From: Candidatus Mediterraneibacter surreyensis | Lineage (GTDB): Bacteria; Bacillota; Clostridia; Lachnospirales; Lachnospiraceae | DNA length: 52,569 nucleotides | Direction of reading: 5' to 3' | Assembly: GCA_019118885.1 (NCBI GenBank) | Contig: DWYB01000055.1 | Span: 1-52,569, forward strand | Shown: piece by piece, positions 9,054 through 16,911 of the stretch | Numbering within the stretch: the stretch's first letter is position 1 | How the letters are laid out: every line of letters begins with the position of its first letter | The notes under the pieces: generated by a model | Told to the model about the DNA's origin: nothing | The model's input: only the letters and a program-made list of their open reading frames with translations | Databases searched by the model: none | Translations under genes and position numbers: made by a program

Positions 9054-10369
9054 AGTCCGTTCCTCCCGCTAAAGTTTACATCATCAAACAGAGACAACTG
9101 GCGGTATGTCATTCCATCGACTCCTTCCGGAAGTCTTTCCTTTGTTCTCAACAGATTACGAGTAATATAATCCTCTTCGATCCGGGTCGGATACATCATT
9201 TTTCCGGAACAGGTGATAAAATACAGCGCACGTTTAAGCACTACTCCCATTTTCTTAAGATCTTCAAAGTGAAGATTTCCCAATCTTCTCGCCTTGACGA
9301 TCCTTCCTGCAGATTTATAACCGATTCCCGGCACACGAAGCAGAACTCTGTAATCAGCCCGATTTACTTCTACCGGGAAAATATCCAGATGTTTCAAAGC
9401 CCAACAGCATTTCGGATCCAACAGAACATTAAAATTAGGATTTTCTTCATCCAGGAGTTCATGCGCTTCAAAATGATAGTAGCGAAGCAGCCAATCAGCC
9501 TGATACAGACGATGTTCCCGTAAAAGCGGCGGTTTGTTGTCGATCAGAGACGGCAGGACCTGATCCTTATTGACAGGAACAAAGGCTGAATAAAAGACCC
9601 GTTTTAGATCAAATTTCTTATATAAAGCCTCAGCCACATTCAGGATCTGATAATCACTCTCAGGCGTAGCTCCGATGATCATCTGGGTACTCTGTCCGGC
9701 AGGAACGAATCTGGGTGCATTTCGGTATACTGCGATCTCCTGTTTATTTTCCGTCATCTTATTCTGCACAAGACGCATGGGAGTCAGTATATTCTTTCTT
9801 GATTTATGCGGTGCAAGGAGTCTCAGGCTCTCAGCTGTAGGGAGTTCTACGTTTACACTCATCCTGTCTGCAAGGTAACCGGTCATACGGATAAGCGCAG
9901 GATCTGCACCGGGAATTGCTTTTACATGGATATATCCCTGAAAATTGCAGACATGCCTCAGCCGGTACAGAGCCGCATAGATCAGTTCCATTGTATAATT
10001 GGGACTCTTTAAAATGCCGGAACTCAGAAACAATCCTTCGATATAATTTCTCCTGTAAAACTCCATGGTGAGAGTACATATTTCATCCGGTGTAAAAGAA
10101 GCCCTCCTGACATCGTTTGAAGAACGATTGACGCAATACTTGCAGTCATAGATGCATTCATTTGTAAACAGAATCTTCAACAGAGATATGCACCGGCCGT
10201 CTGCAGAAAAGCTGTGACATATCCCCGCCTTGCTGCAGTTTCCCATACCTCTGCCGTCGCCTCTCCTCTCAACGCCGCTGGAACTGCAGGAAACATCATA
10301 TTTTGCCGCATCAGACAGAATATTAAGTTTTTCATTTAGTGGCATTTCCTCCTGAATCTTGTCCAACAT
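9050..10369 (-). CDS. TIGR03916-family radical SAM protein, putative DNA modification/repair
   Basis: A 439-residue radical SAM protein. The 4Fe-4S-binding CIYDCKYC motif is at residues 72-79, and further cysteines precede it (C45, C51, C60). A helix-hairpin-helix DNA-binding motif (RVPGIGYKSAGRIVKARRLG) lies at about 345-364. The C-terminus carries QLSLF (424-428, DNA 9086-9100), a match to the sliding-clamp-binding consensus. The ATG at 10369 has GGAGG 5 nt upstream; the open frame runs 48 codons further with no supporting signal. The promoter holds two LexA-like boxes. The family is predicted to act in DNA modification or repair, and the helix-hairpin-helix, clamp motif and SOS-type operator seen here all agree. 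The substrate is unknown. Confidence 0.92.
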   Translation of the reverse strand: MLDKIQEEMPLNEKLNILSDAAKYDVSCSSSGVERRGDGRGMGNCSKAGICHSFSADGRCISLLKILFTNECIYDCKYCVNRSSNDVRRASFTPDEICTLTMEFYRRNYIEGLFLSSGILKSPNYTMELIYAALYRLRHVCNFQGYIHVKAIPGADPALIRMTGYLADRMSVNVELPTAESLRLLAPHKSRKNILTPMRLVQNKMTENKQEIAVYRNAPRFVPAGQSTQMIIGATPESDYQILNVAEALYKKFDLKRVFYSAFVPVNKDQVLPSLIDNKPPLLREHRLYQADWLLRYYHFEAHELLDEENPNFNVLLDPKCCWALKHLDIFPVEVNRADYRVLLRVPGIGYKSAGRIVKARRLGNLHFEDLKKMGVVLKRALYFITCSGKMMYPTRIEEDYITRNLLRTKERLPEGVDGMTYRQLSLFDDVNFSGRNGL

Positions 10370-10384
10370 CTCCGCCTCCAATAT

Positions 10385-10398
10385 CGAACACTTGTTCT
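10385..10398. promoter_or_regulatory. LexA-type SOS box 1
   Basis: CGAACACTTGTTCT on the plus strand, or AGAACAAGTGTTCG on the minus strand. It matches the Gram-positive LexA (DinR) consensus CGAAC-N4-GTTYG at all but one outer position. It lies between the -10 element and the ribosome binding site of the radical SAM gene, where a bound repressor would block transcription. Confidence 0.72.
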
Positions 10399-10404
10399 TT
10401 TTGT

Positions 10405-10433
10405 ATAATAGCACATATGTTCGGATATTGCAA
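10405..10433 (-). promoter_or_regulatory. Promoter of the TIGR03916/TIGR03915 operon
   Basis: On the minus strand TTGCAA (10428-10433) and TATTAT (10405-10410) are spaced by 17 nt. The spacer holds LexA-like box 2, and box 1 lies just downstream near the expected start of transcription, so the promoter is bracketed by operators. Confidence 0.75.
10410..10423. promoter_or_regulatory. LexA-type SOS box 2 (weaker)
   Basis: On the minus strand CGAACATATGTGCT. The left half and the ATAT centre fit CGAAC-RNRY-GTTYG exactly, and the right half has two mismatches. It occupies the -35/-10 spacer of the radical SAM operon promoter, 25 bp centre to centre from box 1. Confidence 0.55.
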
Positions 10434-10462
10434 GCATCAGTACTTCTATGTCTATAACGACA

Positions 10463-10500
10463 AATGTTCCGGGAAACCTTTTCAGATTTCCCGGAACATT
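10463..10500 (-). terminator. Perfect 14-bp hairpin downstream of ptsI
   Basis: Arms AATGTTCCGGGAAA (10463-10476) and TTTCCCGGAACATT (10487-10500) pair without mismatch around a 10-nt loop, about 60 nt after the ptsI stop. The U-run after the stem on the minus strand is weak (ATTTGTCGTT), so it may be a weak terminator or a 3'-end stabiliser of the ptsHI mRNA. Confidence 0.6.
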
Positions 10501-10558
10501 CTGATATTATCAATAATATATGTGATCTGTAGAAATTTCAGATATACTCTGACGGATC

Positions 10559-12181
10559 CTACTCACACTCTCTGATCCGTTTTCTCAATGGCAGCACCAT
10601 GGCTGGGGATACAGAGAGTTCATCAAGTCCCATCTTAAGGAACTCTTCCGTAAGTTCAAGATCAGCTCCCAGTTCACCGCAGATGCCGATCCATGCCCCC
10701 TCTGCGTGAGCGCTTTCGGCAGCCATCTTTATCATGGCGAGGACCGCCGGATGGTGAGGATCATAGAACTTATCCAATTTGGAATTCTGACGATCTATCG
10801 CCAGAGTGTACTGCGTCAGGTCATTCGTTCCTACGCTGAAGAAATCCACTTCTTTTGCAAGGTCACGGCTGATCATTACAGACGCAGGAGTCTCGATCAT
10901 GATACCAAGCTCCACGTCCTCTTTATAGGGAATTCCCTCACTCTTGAGCTCTTCTTTCACCTCTGCAATGATCTCCTTGATCCTGCGGACTTCGCTCACA
11001 GAGATAATCATAGGGAACATGATGGAAATATTTCCAAACATAGCCGCACGGTAAAGCGCCCGCAGCTGCGTCTTGAAAATTTCCGGTCTTGTCAGACAGA
11101 TTCGGATCGCACGATATCCGAGTGCCGGATTGTCTTCCTTATCCAGTCCGAAATAATCCACTTGCTTGTCAGCGCCAATATCGAGCGTACGGATAATAAC
11201 TTTCTTTCCCGCCATGCTCTCCGCAACCTGCTTGTACACTGCAAACTGCTGCTCTTCTGTCGGGAAATCCTTGTTCTCCAGGTAGAGAAATTCGCTTCTG
11301 AACAGACCAATTCCGCCCGCATCATTCTTAAGAACGGCGCCAAGATCAGATACATTTCCTATATTTGCATACACATTGATCTTCTGTCCGCTCTTTGTAA
11401 CGTTCTCTTTTCCTTTCAGCTGTTCAAGAAGAGCCTTCTGTTCAAGATCTTTCTCGCGTTTCTCCTTCATTTTTTGGAGTGTTTCCTCATCAGGATCGAT
11501 ATAGAGCGTTCCTGTAAATCCGTCAATGATCGCATCCCTGCCGCTGTATTCCTTGAGAAGGTCTTCTCCCAGTCCGATCACAGCAGGAATATTCATGGTA
11601 CGTGCAAGGATCGCAGTATGGGAATTGGAAGATCCGTACTGAGTAGCAAATCCGAGCACTTTACTCTTATCCAGCTGTACTGTCTCGCTGGGCACAAGAT
11701 CATCCGCCGCGATAATACAGGGCTCCGTCATTTCCTTAAGTCCCGTATCCACACCGCTGAGGATATCAAGCACGCGTTCGGAAACATCCTTTACATCGGC
11801 TGCACGCCCCTGCATGTAAGCATCGTCCATAGACGCAAACATCTTTGCGAAATTATCTGCAGTAGTAGCGACTGCATATTCAGCATTCACTTCCTGTGTG
11901 CGGATGATATTCTCAATTGACTCAAGATAATCCAGATCTTCAAGCATCATCTGATGGATCTCGAAAATCATGGCATTGGCTTCTCCTACATCCTCAAGCG
12001 CCTTGTCGTACAGCTTCTTCAGTTGGTCAACGGCAGTATCTTTTGCTTCCTGGAATCTTTTCCACTCTGCGTCAACATCATCGACGTGTATTCTCTTGAT
12101 CACTTTATCCGTTCTCTGATAAAATAAGAGCTTTCCGATTGCTACGCCGCCAAACACACTTTTACCGCTAATCGTAATCAT
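10559..12181 (-). CDS. ptsI: Phosphoenolpyruvate-protein phosphotransferase (PTS enzyme I)
   Basis: The cytoplasmic general PTS enzyme that takes phosphate from PEP and passes it to HPr. The 540 residues fit the family (about 570). The phospho-accepting histidine is H188 in GSSNSHTAILARTM. The PEP-binding barrel shows GGIGLFRSEFLY, the MFPMIISV strand, FFSVGTNDLTQY and the late GICGELGAD. It follows ptsH by 25 nt with GGAG before its ATG, so the two form the usual ptsHI operon. A strong hairpin follows the stop codon. Confidence 0.98.
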   Translation of the reverse strand: MITISGKSVFGGVAIGKLLFYQRTDKVIKRIHVDDVDAEWKRFQEAKDTAVDQLKKLYDKALEDVGEANAMIFEIHQMMLEDLDYLESIENIIRTQEVNAEYAVATTADNFAKMFASMDDAYMQGRAADVKDVSERVLDILSGVDTGLKEMTEPCIIAADDLVPSETVQLDKSKVLGFATQYGSSNSHTAILARTMNIPAVIGLGEDLLKEYSGRDAIIDGFTGTLYIDPDEETLQKMKEKREKDLEQKALLEQLKGKENVTKSGQKINVYANIGNVSDLGAVLKNDAGGIGLFRSEFLYLENKDFPTEEQQFAVYKQVAESMAGKKVIIRTLDIGADKQVDYFGLDKEDNPALGYRAIRICLTRPEIFKTQLRALYRAAMFGNISIMFPMIISVSEVRRIKEIIAEVKEELKSEGIPYKEDVELGIMIETPASVMISRDLAKEVDFFSVGTNDLTQYTLAIDRQNSKLDKFYDPHHPAVLAMIKMAAESAHAEGAWIGICGELGADLELTEEFLKMGLDELSVSPAMVLPLRKRIRECE

Positions 12182-12206
12182 AATTTATAAATTCTCCTTA
12201 CCCGGT

Positions 12207-12464
12207 TTATAAATTCTCCTTGAAGAACGTCTCCAGTTCTGCCGCTGCCGTATCCTCGTCAGCGCCCTCAACAGTAATTGTAACTTCCTCGCCTGTCTTT
12301 ACGCCAAGACCCATAACTCCGAAGATTCTCTTCGCATCCGCGCTCTTCTCGCCCTTTGCGATTTTAACAGTAGACTGGTAGCCTGCAGCCTGTTTTACAA
12401 GGATTCCAGCCGGCCTTGCATGGATTCCTTCAGGATCTGTGATCACATATTTAAATTCTTTCAT
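12207..12464 (-). CDS. ptsH: Phosphocarrier protein HPr, with Arg at position 46
   Basis: An 85-residue HPr. The catalytic histidine is H15 in GIHARPAG, phosphorylated by enzyme I and used by the sugar EIIA domains. The second regulatory site, Ser46 in typical Firmicutes HPr (KSIMGVMSLG), is Arg here: the segment reads AKRIFGVMGLG with R46 encoded AGA. HPr kinase could not phosphorylate this position, so classical P-Ser-HPr/CcpA catabolite control through this copy should be absent or altered. AGGAGG lies upstream of the ATG and a good promoter lies before it. Alternatives are a second HPr elsewhere in the genome or a lineage that lacks Ser46 control. Confidence 0.97.
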   Translation of the reverse strand: MKEFKYVITDPEGIHARPAGILVKQAAGYQSTVKIAKGEKSADAKRIFGVMGLGVKTGEEVTITVEGADEDTAAAELETFFKENL

Positions 12465-12502
12465 TTTTAGTATATCCTCCTTTGATTTTTAATCCTTGTA
12501 TT

Positions 12503-12531
12503 AGTATATAACAGATTATCTGAATTTTCAA
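12503..12531 (-). promoter_or_regulatory. Promoter of ptsHI
   Basis: Minus-strand TTGAAA (12526-12531) and TATACT (12503-12508) with a 17-nt spacer, about 40 nt before the ptsH start. No cre-like operator was recognised around it. Confidence 0.75.
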
Positions 12532-12585
12532 TTCCTGATTACTCCTCTGCTTGTGTTTGTGCGCAAAAATACAAAGGCCGCTATA

Positions 12586-13512
12586 TTATTCAAATAAAGG
12601 CGTAGAGAGATATCGTTCTCCCGTATCCGGAAGCAGCGCGACAATTACTTTTCCTTCATTCGTTTCCTTTCGAGCCTCCTGCAGCGCAGTATGGAGAGCG
12701 GCGCCCGATGTAATCCCCACAAGAATGCCTTCTTTGGCTGCCAAAAGTCTTGCGGCGGCATAGGCCTCTTCTTCTTTCACCTGATTTACCTTATTATATA
12801 TTCCCGTATCAAGGATTTCAGGAATGAATCCTGCCCCAATTCCCTGAAGGCCGTGAGGCCCCGGCTTTCCTCCGGAAAGCACCGGAGATCCGGAGGGTTC
12901 CACCGCGATCACCTCGATTCCGACATTCTTTTCTTTTAAATAACGTCCGACGCCTGTAACAGTACCGCCTGTTCCTGCTCCCGCTATAAAGATATCAACT
13001 TTTCCATCTGTGTCATTCCATATTTCAGGACCTGTCGTCCTGTAGTGAGCTTCCGGATTTGCCTCATTCACAAACTGCCCGAGGACAATCGCATTCTCTG
13101 TTTCTCTTTCGAGTTCTGCCGCTTTTTCTATGGCACCGGACATGCCCTTACTTCCTTCTGTCAGCACGATCTGCGCCCCATATCCCAATAAAAGTTTCCG
13201 CCGTTCAATGCTCATTGTCTCAGGCATAACGAAGATAGCTTTATATCCTCTTGCCGCAGCGACTGCAGCCAGTCCGATCCCGGTATTTCCACTGGTGGGT
13301 TCTATAATCGTAGCTCCCGGCCTGATACGCCCTTTCTTTTCCGCGTCCTCTATCATGCTCAGCGCCACGCGGTCTTTAACGCTCCCGGCCGGATTAAAAT
13401 ACTCAAGCTTTACCAGTACCTTTGCTTTTAACTTTTCTTCCTTTTCCAGATTCTTTATCTCTAGCAGTGGTGTAGAGCCGATCAATTCCGTTACGCTTTC
13501 ATATATTTTCAT
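12586..13512 (-). CDS. cysK: Cysteine synthase A (O-acetylserine sulfhydrylase)
   Basis: A PLP enzyme that makes cysteine from O-acetylserine and sulfide. The 308 residues match the family. The PLP lysine is K46 in PAGSVKDRVA, the substrate-binding loop PTSGNTG is at 72-78, the phosphate-binding GTGGT lies near 175-180, and the C-terminal PLLPDTGERYLS-type ending (LLPDTGERYL) is present. AAAGGAG lies 9 nt before the ATG. No serine acetyltransferase gene lies beside it, so O-acetylserine must come from a gene elsewhere. It has its own promoter and is divergent from the cold-shock gene. Confidence 0.97.
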   Translation of the reverse strand: MKIYESVTELIGSTPLLEIKNLEKEEKLKAKVLVKLEYFNPAGSVKDRVALSMIEDAEKKGRIRPGATIIEPTSGNTGIGLAAVAAARGYKAIFVMPETMSIERRKLLLGYGAQIVLTEGSKGMSGAIEKAAELERETENAIVLGQFVNEANPEAHYRTTGPEIWNDTDGKVDIFIAGAGTGGTVTGVGRYLKEKNVGIEVIAVEPSGSPVLSGGKPGPHGLQGIGAGFIPEILDTGIYNKVNQVKEEEAYAAARLLAAKEGILVGITSGAALHTALQEARKETNEGKVIVALLPDTGERYLSTPLFE

Positions 13513-13551
13513 TATCCGAGTCTCCTTTCTGAAATCATCTCTTCTCTTATT

Positions 13552-13580
13552 ATTCTAATCAAGGATCGTATTAATTACAA
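13552..13580 (-). promoter_or_regulatory. Promoter of cysK
   Basis: Minus-strand TTGTAA (13575-13580), a 17-nt spacer and TAGAAT (13552-13557), about 40 nt before the ATG. No T-box or S-box leader fits in this short 5' region. Confidence 0.6.
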
Positions 13581-13627
13581 CACCTCAGCATCTTTTGTGT
13601 ATTTTTACGAAACAATTCAGATACTCG

Positions 13628-13656
13628 TTGACTTTTATTGTTAAACATGCTACACT
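13628..13656 (+). promoter_or_regulatory. Promoter of the cold-shock gene
   Basis: TTGACT (13628-13633) and TACACT (13651-13656) with a 17-nt spacer and an extended -10 TGC just upstream. The predicted leader is about 63 nt, typical for mRNAs of small cold-shock proteins. Confidence 0.78.
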
Positions 13657-13725
13657 GAGGCGGTATCGGTTCAGTAGACGAACGGATATGGAAACTTATT
13701 TATTTTTCTTATGGAGGGTAACACA

Positions 13726-13923
13726 ATGACAGGTACAGTGAAATGGTTTAACAACCAGAAGGGTTACGGATTCATTTCTGACTCTGAGGGCAACGATATC
13801 TTCGTTCACTACTCAGGGCTTGTTATGGACGGATTCAAAACCCTGGAAGAGGGCCAGGCTGTCGAATTTGATGTGACAGAGGGCGCTAAGGGACCACAGG
13901 CAACTAATGTAGTAAAACTTTAA
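13726..13923 (+). CDS. Cold-shock protein, CspA family
   Basis: A 65-residue single cold-shock domain that binds single-stranded RNA/DNA. Both nucleic-acid-binding motifs are intact: RNP1-like KGYGFISD and RNP2-like DIFVHYS. The ATG at 13726 is chosen because GGAGGGT lies before it and MTGTVKWFN is the canonical family start; an in-frame ATG five codons earlier lies within the ribosome binding site. It is monocistronic, with a strong promoter and a downstream terminator. Confidence 0.96.
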   Translation: MTGTVKWFNNQKGYGFISDSEGNDIFVHYSGLVMDGFKTLEEGQAVEFDVTEGAKGPQATNVVKL

Positions 13924-14005
13924 TCAGATTTTTTAATGTACCTTTTAATATATAAACCGACTAGATTTATATAAAAAAGCATTACAGAGAAATGAGATTA
14001 AAAAG

Positions 14006-14045
14006 GAACCGTCCGGCGGAATTTCTGCCGGACGGTTTTCTTTCA
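14006..14045. terminator. Bidirectional rho-independent terminator
   Basis: The stem CCGTCCGGC/GCCGGACGG (14009-14017 and 14027-14035) is followed on the plus strand by TTTTCTTT. On the minus strand it is followed by TTCCTTTTTAA. It sits between the convergent cold-shock gene and the last ACT gene of the aryl-pyruvate operon and can end both transcripts. Confidence 0.92.
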
Positions 14046-14050
14046 CTGTT

Positions 14051-14494
14051 TTACAGTTTTGTATTTGACACATAAGCCTCAGGAGCTTCCCATACGTCAA
14101 ACCCGCTTCCTCTCAATATATCAACTACTCTGGCAGGATCATCACATTTGAGCACTGCCGAGGCATCCGCTCCGTTTGCGAACGCATACATATACTCGAT
14201 ATTTACATCTCCCTCAACAATCTGGTGCATGGCACGGCTTAAAGAGCCTGTCTCATGGGGCACTCTCAGTGCAACAACATCTGTCAGCATAGCTGTGATG
14301 CCATTGTCTCTGAGTACTGCTTTTCCCTTATTCGGATCAGAGACGATCATACGAAGCATGCCGTACTCCGTCGTATCAGCAAGACTCAGCGCCACAATAT
14401 TGACATCATTTCCCGCCAGAACAGAAAGCACCTCGTCGAGTCGTCCTTCACGGTTCTCAAGAAATACGGATAACTGTTGAATCGTAATTCCCAT
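14051..14494 (-). CDS. Tandem ACT-domain protein (operon-distal copy)
   Basis: A 147-residue protein made of two ACT modules, about residues 3-70 and 72-140, each starting with a strand and turn of the type LSVFLENREGRLDEVLSVL. ACT domains bind amino acids or related effectors. No catalytic or DNA-binding part is attached. GGGAGG precedes the ATG. It is the last gene of the operon and directly follows a PaaK-like ligase. It is related in layout to the second ACT protein at 15869-16288. A role in sensing aromatic amino acids or allosterically controlling the adjacent enzymes is an inference from position. Confidence 0.9.
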   Translation of the reverse strand: MGITIQQLSVFLENREGRLDEVLSVLAGNDVNIVALSLADTTEYGMLRMIVSDPNKGKAVLRDNGITAMLTDVVALRVPHETGSLSRAMHQIVEGDVNIEYMYAFANGADASAVLKCDDPARVVDILRGSGFDVWEAPEAYVSNTKL

Positions 14495-14510
14495 AACTAT
14501 TACCTCCCTT

Positions 14511-15842
14511 TTACAGCTTTCTGTTGTCGATCACGCGGACAGCTTTTCCTTCGCTTCTCTGGATAGACTTCGGCTCAACCAGCTTCACGCGTACTGAAAT
14601 ACCCAGCGCCTGTTTGAGAACAGCGGCGATCTTGTTGCGCAGCGCATCCAGTTTTCTGATTTCATCAGAGAACACACTCTCGTCAACCTCCACCATAACG
14701 GTAAGCACGTCCATATTGTCTTCTCTGTCTACGATCATCATATAATGCGGTGCAATAACTCCGCCCATAGAAAGAAGCGCTGTCTCTACCTGTGTCGGGA
14801 ATACATTTACGCCGCGGATAACTTTCATATCATCCGTTCTGCCTGTGAACTTGGAAATTCTCGGCAGCGTTCTTCCGCATTCGCATTTGCCGTAGGTAAT
14901 GCTTGTCAGGTCTTTTGTACGATAACGGATCAGCGGCATCGCCTCTTTCGCAAGTGTCGTAAATACAAGTTCTCCTGTCTCGCCCTCCGCGCATTTTTCA
15001 TGTGTCGCAGGATTTAATACTTCCGGATAGAAATAATCTGCATGTACATGGAGGCCTGCCTTATGGATGCAGTCCTGGGCCACGCCCGGACCTGTAACCT
15101 CGCACAAGCCGTAAATGTCAAAGCAGTTAATATGAAGGATACTCTCGATCTTCTTGCGCATCTCCTCAGTCCACGGCTCCGCACCGTGGATTCCCGCTTT
15201 CAGTTTCATATGATCGACAAGTCCTGCTTCCTGGATAGATTCCGCCAGATACAATGCATAAGACGGTGTACAGGCAAACGCCGTCGCGCCTAGATCTTCC
15301 ATAACCATCATCTGTCGTTTTGTATTTCCGGCTGACATGGGGATCGCCGTCGCGCCAAGAGCCTTCGCTCCGAAATCCAGGCCCATACCTCCTGTGAAGA
15401 GTCCATAGCCATAGCATACATGGATAATATCTTCGTTCGTAAGCCCCGCCATTGTAAGCCCGCGCGCGACACATTCTCCCCACACGTCCACATCTTTCTG
15501 GGAATACGGTGCGATCGTGAGTTTTCCTGTCGTTCCGGAAGTTCCCTGAACACGCACAACATCTTTCATCGGGATTGCAAGAAGCCCGAACGGATAGTTA
15601 TTCTTCAGGTCTTCTTTCGTCGTGAACGGAAGTTTCTCGATATCTTCAATAGATTTGATATCCCCCGGTTCCACACCTCTCTGCTGCATTTTCTTCCGGT
15701 AGAATTCCACATTGTCATAAACTCTTTTGACAACATCTACCAGACGTTTACTCTGCAGGTCCGCCATCTCATCCCTGCTCATACACTCGATCTTCGGATC
15801 ACGGATGCGTTCCACCCAGTTTTCCAGTGCTACACCTGCCAT
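14511..15842 (-). CDS. Phenylacetate-CoA ligase family protein (copy 1)
   Basis: An AMP-forming adenylate enzyme of the PaaK type (443 residues, normal length), linking arylacetates and CoA. The phosphate-binding loop is QGTSGTTGKLTIAPYSQ at about 98-114. Later motifs include FDIYGLCEVTGPG, the adenylate-binding RYRTKDL and the C-terminal GRTDDMKVIRGVNVFPTQ. With IorA/IorB in the same operon the likely substrates are phenylacetate, 4-hydroxyphenylacetate or indoleacetate. Whether it runs toward acyl-CoA, or in reverse to free acids with energy capture, cannot be told from sequence. It differs clearly from copy 2 at 18659-19969, so the two may have different substrate ranges. Confidence 0.93.
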   Translation of the reverse strand: MAGVALENWVERIRDPKIECMSRDEMADLQSKRLVDVVKRVYDNVEFYRKKMQQRGVEPGDIKSIEDIEKLPFTTKEDLKNNYPFGLLAIPMKDVVRVQGTSGTTGKLTIAPYSQKDVDVWGECVARGLTMAGLTNEDIIHVCYGYGLFTGGMGLDFGAKALGATAIPMSAGNTKRQMMVMEDLGATAFACTPSYALYLAESIQEAGLVDHMKLKAGIHGAEPWTEEMRKKIESILHINCFDIYGLCEVTGPGVAQDCIHKAGLHVHADYFYPEVLNPATHEKCAEGETGELVFTTLAKEAMPLIRYRTKDLTSITYGKCECGRTLPRISKFTGRTDDMKVIRGVNVFPTQVETALLSMGGVIAPHYMMIVDREDNMDVLTVMVEVDESVFSDEIRKLDALRNKIAAVLKQALGISVRVKLVEPKSIQRSEGKAVRVIDNRKL

Positions 15843-15868
15843 TTTCTTTTCTCCTTTAATTACATTTA

Positions 15869-16288
15869 TTATAGTTCTTCTTCCTCCATGATTTTCACGC
15901 CGGCATCCTCAAGAACTTTTTCAGCCCGCTGGAAATCATCCGTGTGAAATACCATGACCGGGGCTTTTCCTTCACGTATTACAAAAGAATAAATATAATC
16001 TATGTTAATCTTTCCGTCTGCAAGTATCTTCAACATCTGATTGAGATTGCCCTGTTCGTCTTTTAACTCCACGCCGATCACGTCGCTCACTCTTGTGACA
16101 AATCCCTTTTCTGTAAGACTGCTCTTTGCACGGACCGGATCATCCACGACAAGACGCATGATTCCGAACTCCGGGGTATCGAAAGTAGAGATCGCACGGA
16201 TGTTCACTCCCGCCTCTGTCAATACCGACGTTACATTCATCATACTGCCCGGCTGATTTTCCACAAATACCGATATCTGCCTGATCAT
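15869..16288 (-). CDS. Tandem ACT-domain protein (mid-operon copy)
   Basis: A 139-residue double ACT protein: module one at about 2-65 (IRQISVFVENQPGSMMNVTS), module two at about 70-135. The ATG at 16288 is chosen because AGGCGG lies 8 nt upstream; the longer frame begins with a GTG that overlaps this signal. It is placed between iorB and the downstream PaaK-like ligase in a tightly packed operon. Stand-alone ACT proteins next to PaaK genes are a known arrangement in anaerobes and are thought to be regulatory; the ligand here is unknown. Confidence 0.9.
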   Translation of the reverse strand: MIRQISVFVENQPGSMMNVTSVLTEAGVNIRAISTFDTPEFGIMRLVVDDPVRAKSSLTEKGFVTRVSDVIGVELKDEQGNLNQMLKILADGKINIDYIYSFVIREGKAPVMVFHTDDFQRAEKVLEDAGVKIMEEEEL

Positions 16289-16335
16289 TGCTGTCACCGC
16301 CTTTCACTGAAATTTTGAATTTTAATGGAACTGAT

Positions 16336-16908
16336 TTATTTCAGTCCATATCCCACATCGAACGCTTTCTTGTTGATCTCGATCGTCTTGGGCGGAACGG
16401 TCTTCTCAATCACGTCGTACCACTGCTCTTTTGTGAAATCCATATGCTGTGCCGCAACACCGAGCACGATCAGGTTAAATACTTTCGGATTACCCAGTTT
16501 TCTTGATTCTTCCGTTGCATCTACCTTGTATACCTTATATTCCTTTCCAAGATCCTCCAGTATGTTCTCCGGATATTCTGCATTTCCGATCACGACCGGC
16601 ATCGGATCGATCCGCCAGTCATTGACTATCAGAGCGCCGTCTTTTTTCAGGAAGTGTGCATATCTGAGTGCCTCGAGGCGCTCAAAGGCAATGATCACAT
16701 CCGCCTGTCCTTCTTCTACGATCGGCTCAGCCACTTTATCTCCATAACGTACAAACGTTACAACACTTCCGCCTCTCTGCGCCATCCCGTGGACTTCGGA
16801 AAGTTTCACATCATATCCGCCGGCAATCGCAAGTCCGCCTAAAATACGGCTGGTAAGCAGGGTGCCCTGTCCGCCGACTCCGACGATCATAATATTCTTT
16901 ACTGCCAT
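16336..16908 (-). CDS. iorB: Indolepyruvate:ferredoxin oxidoreductase, beta subunit
   Basis: The gamma-domain subunit of the 2-oxoacid:ferredoxin oxidoreductase that acts on aryl pyruvates. At 190 residues it has the family start IMIVGVGGQGTLLTSRILGG and the EVHGMAQRGGSVVTFVRYG signature. Only 3 nt separate it from the iorA stop, and GGGAGG lies at the end of iorA. With IorA it oxidatively decarboxylates indolepyruvate, phenylpyruvate or hydroxyphenylpyruvate to the arylacetyl-CoA, reducing ferredoxin. Confidence 0.96.
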   Translation of the reverse strand: MAVKNIMIVGVGGQGTLLTSRILGGLAIAGGYDVKLSEVHGMAQRGGSVVTFVRYGDKVAEPIVEEGQADVIIAFERLEALRYAHFLKKDGALIVNDWRIDPMPVVIGNAEYPENILEDLGKEYKVYKVDATEESRKLGNPKVFNLIVLGVAAQHMDFTKEQWYDVIEKTVPPKTIEINKKAFDVGYGLK

Positions 16909-16911
16909 GGT

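Noticed and set aside
10440-10558. Additional small gene between ptsI and the radical SAM operon
   Set aside because: The stretch contains only the 14-bp hairpin and AT-rich sequence; frames there have no ribosome binding site.
10706-11920. Long plus-strand open frame (404 codons) opposite ptsI
   Set aside because: It lies wholly inside ptsI, has no ribosome binding site or recognisable domain, and is rich in Cys, His, Arg and Ser as expected from the antisense of a real gene.
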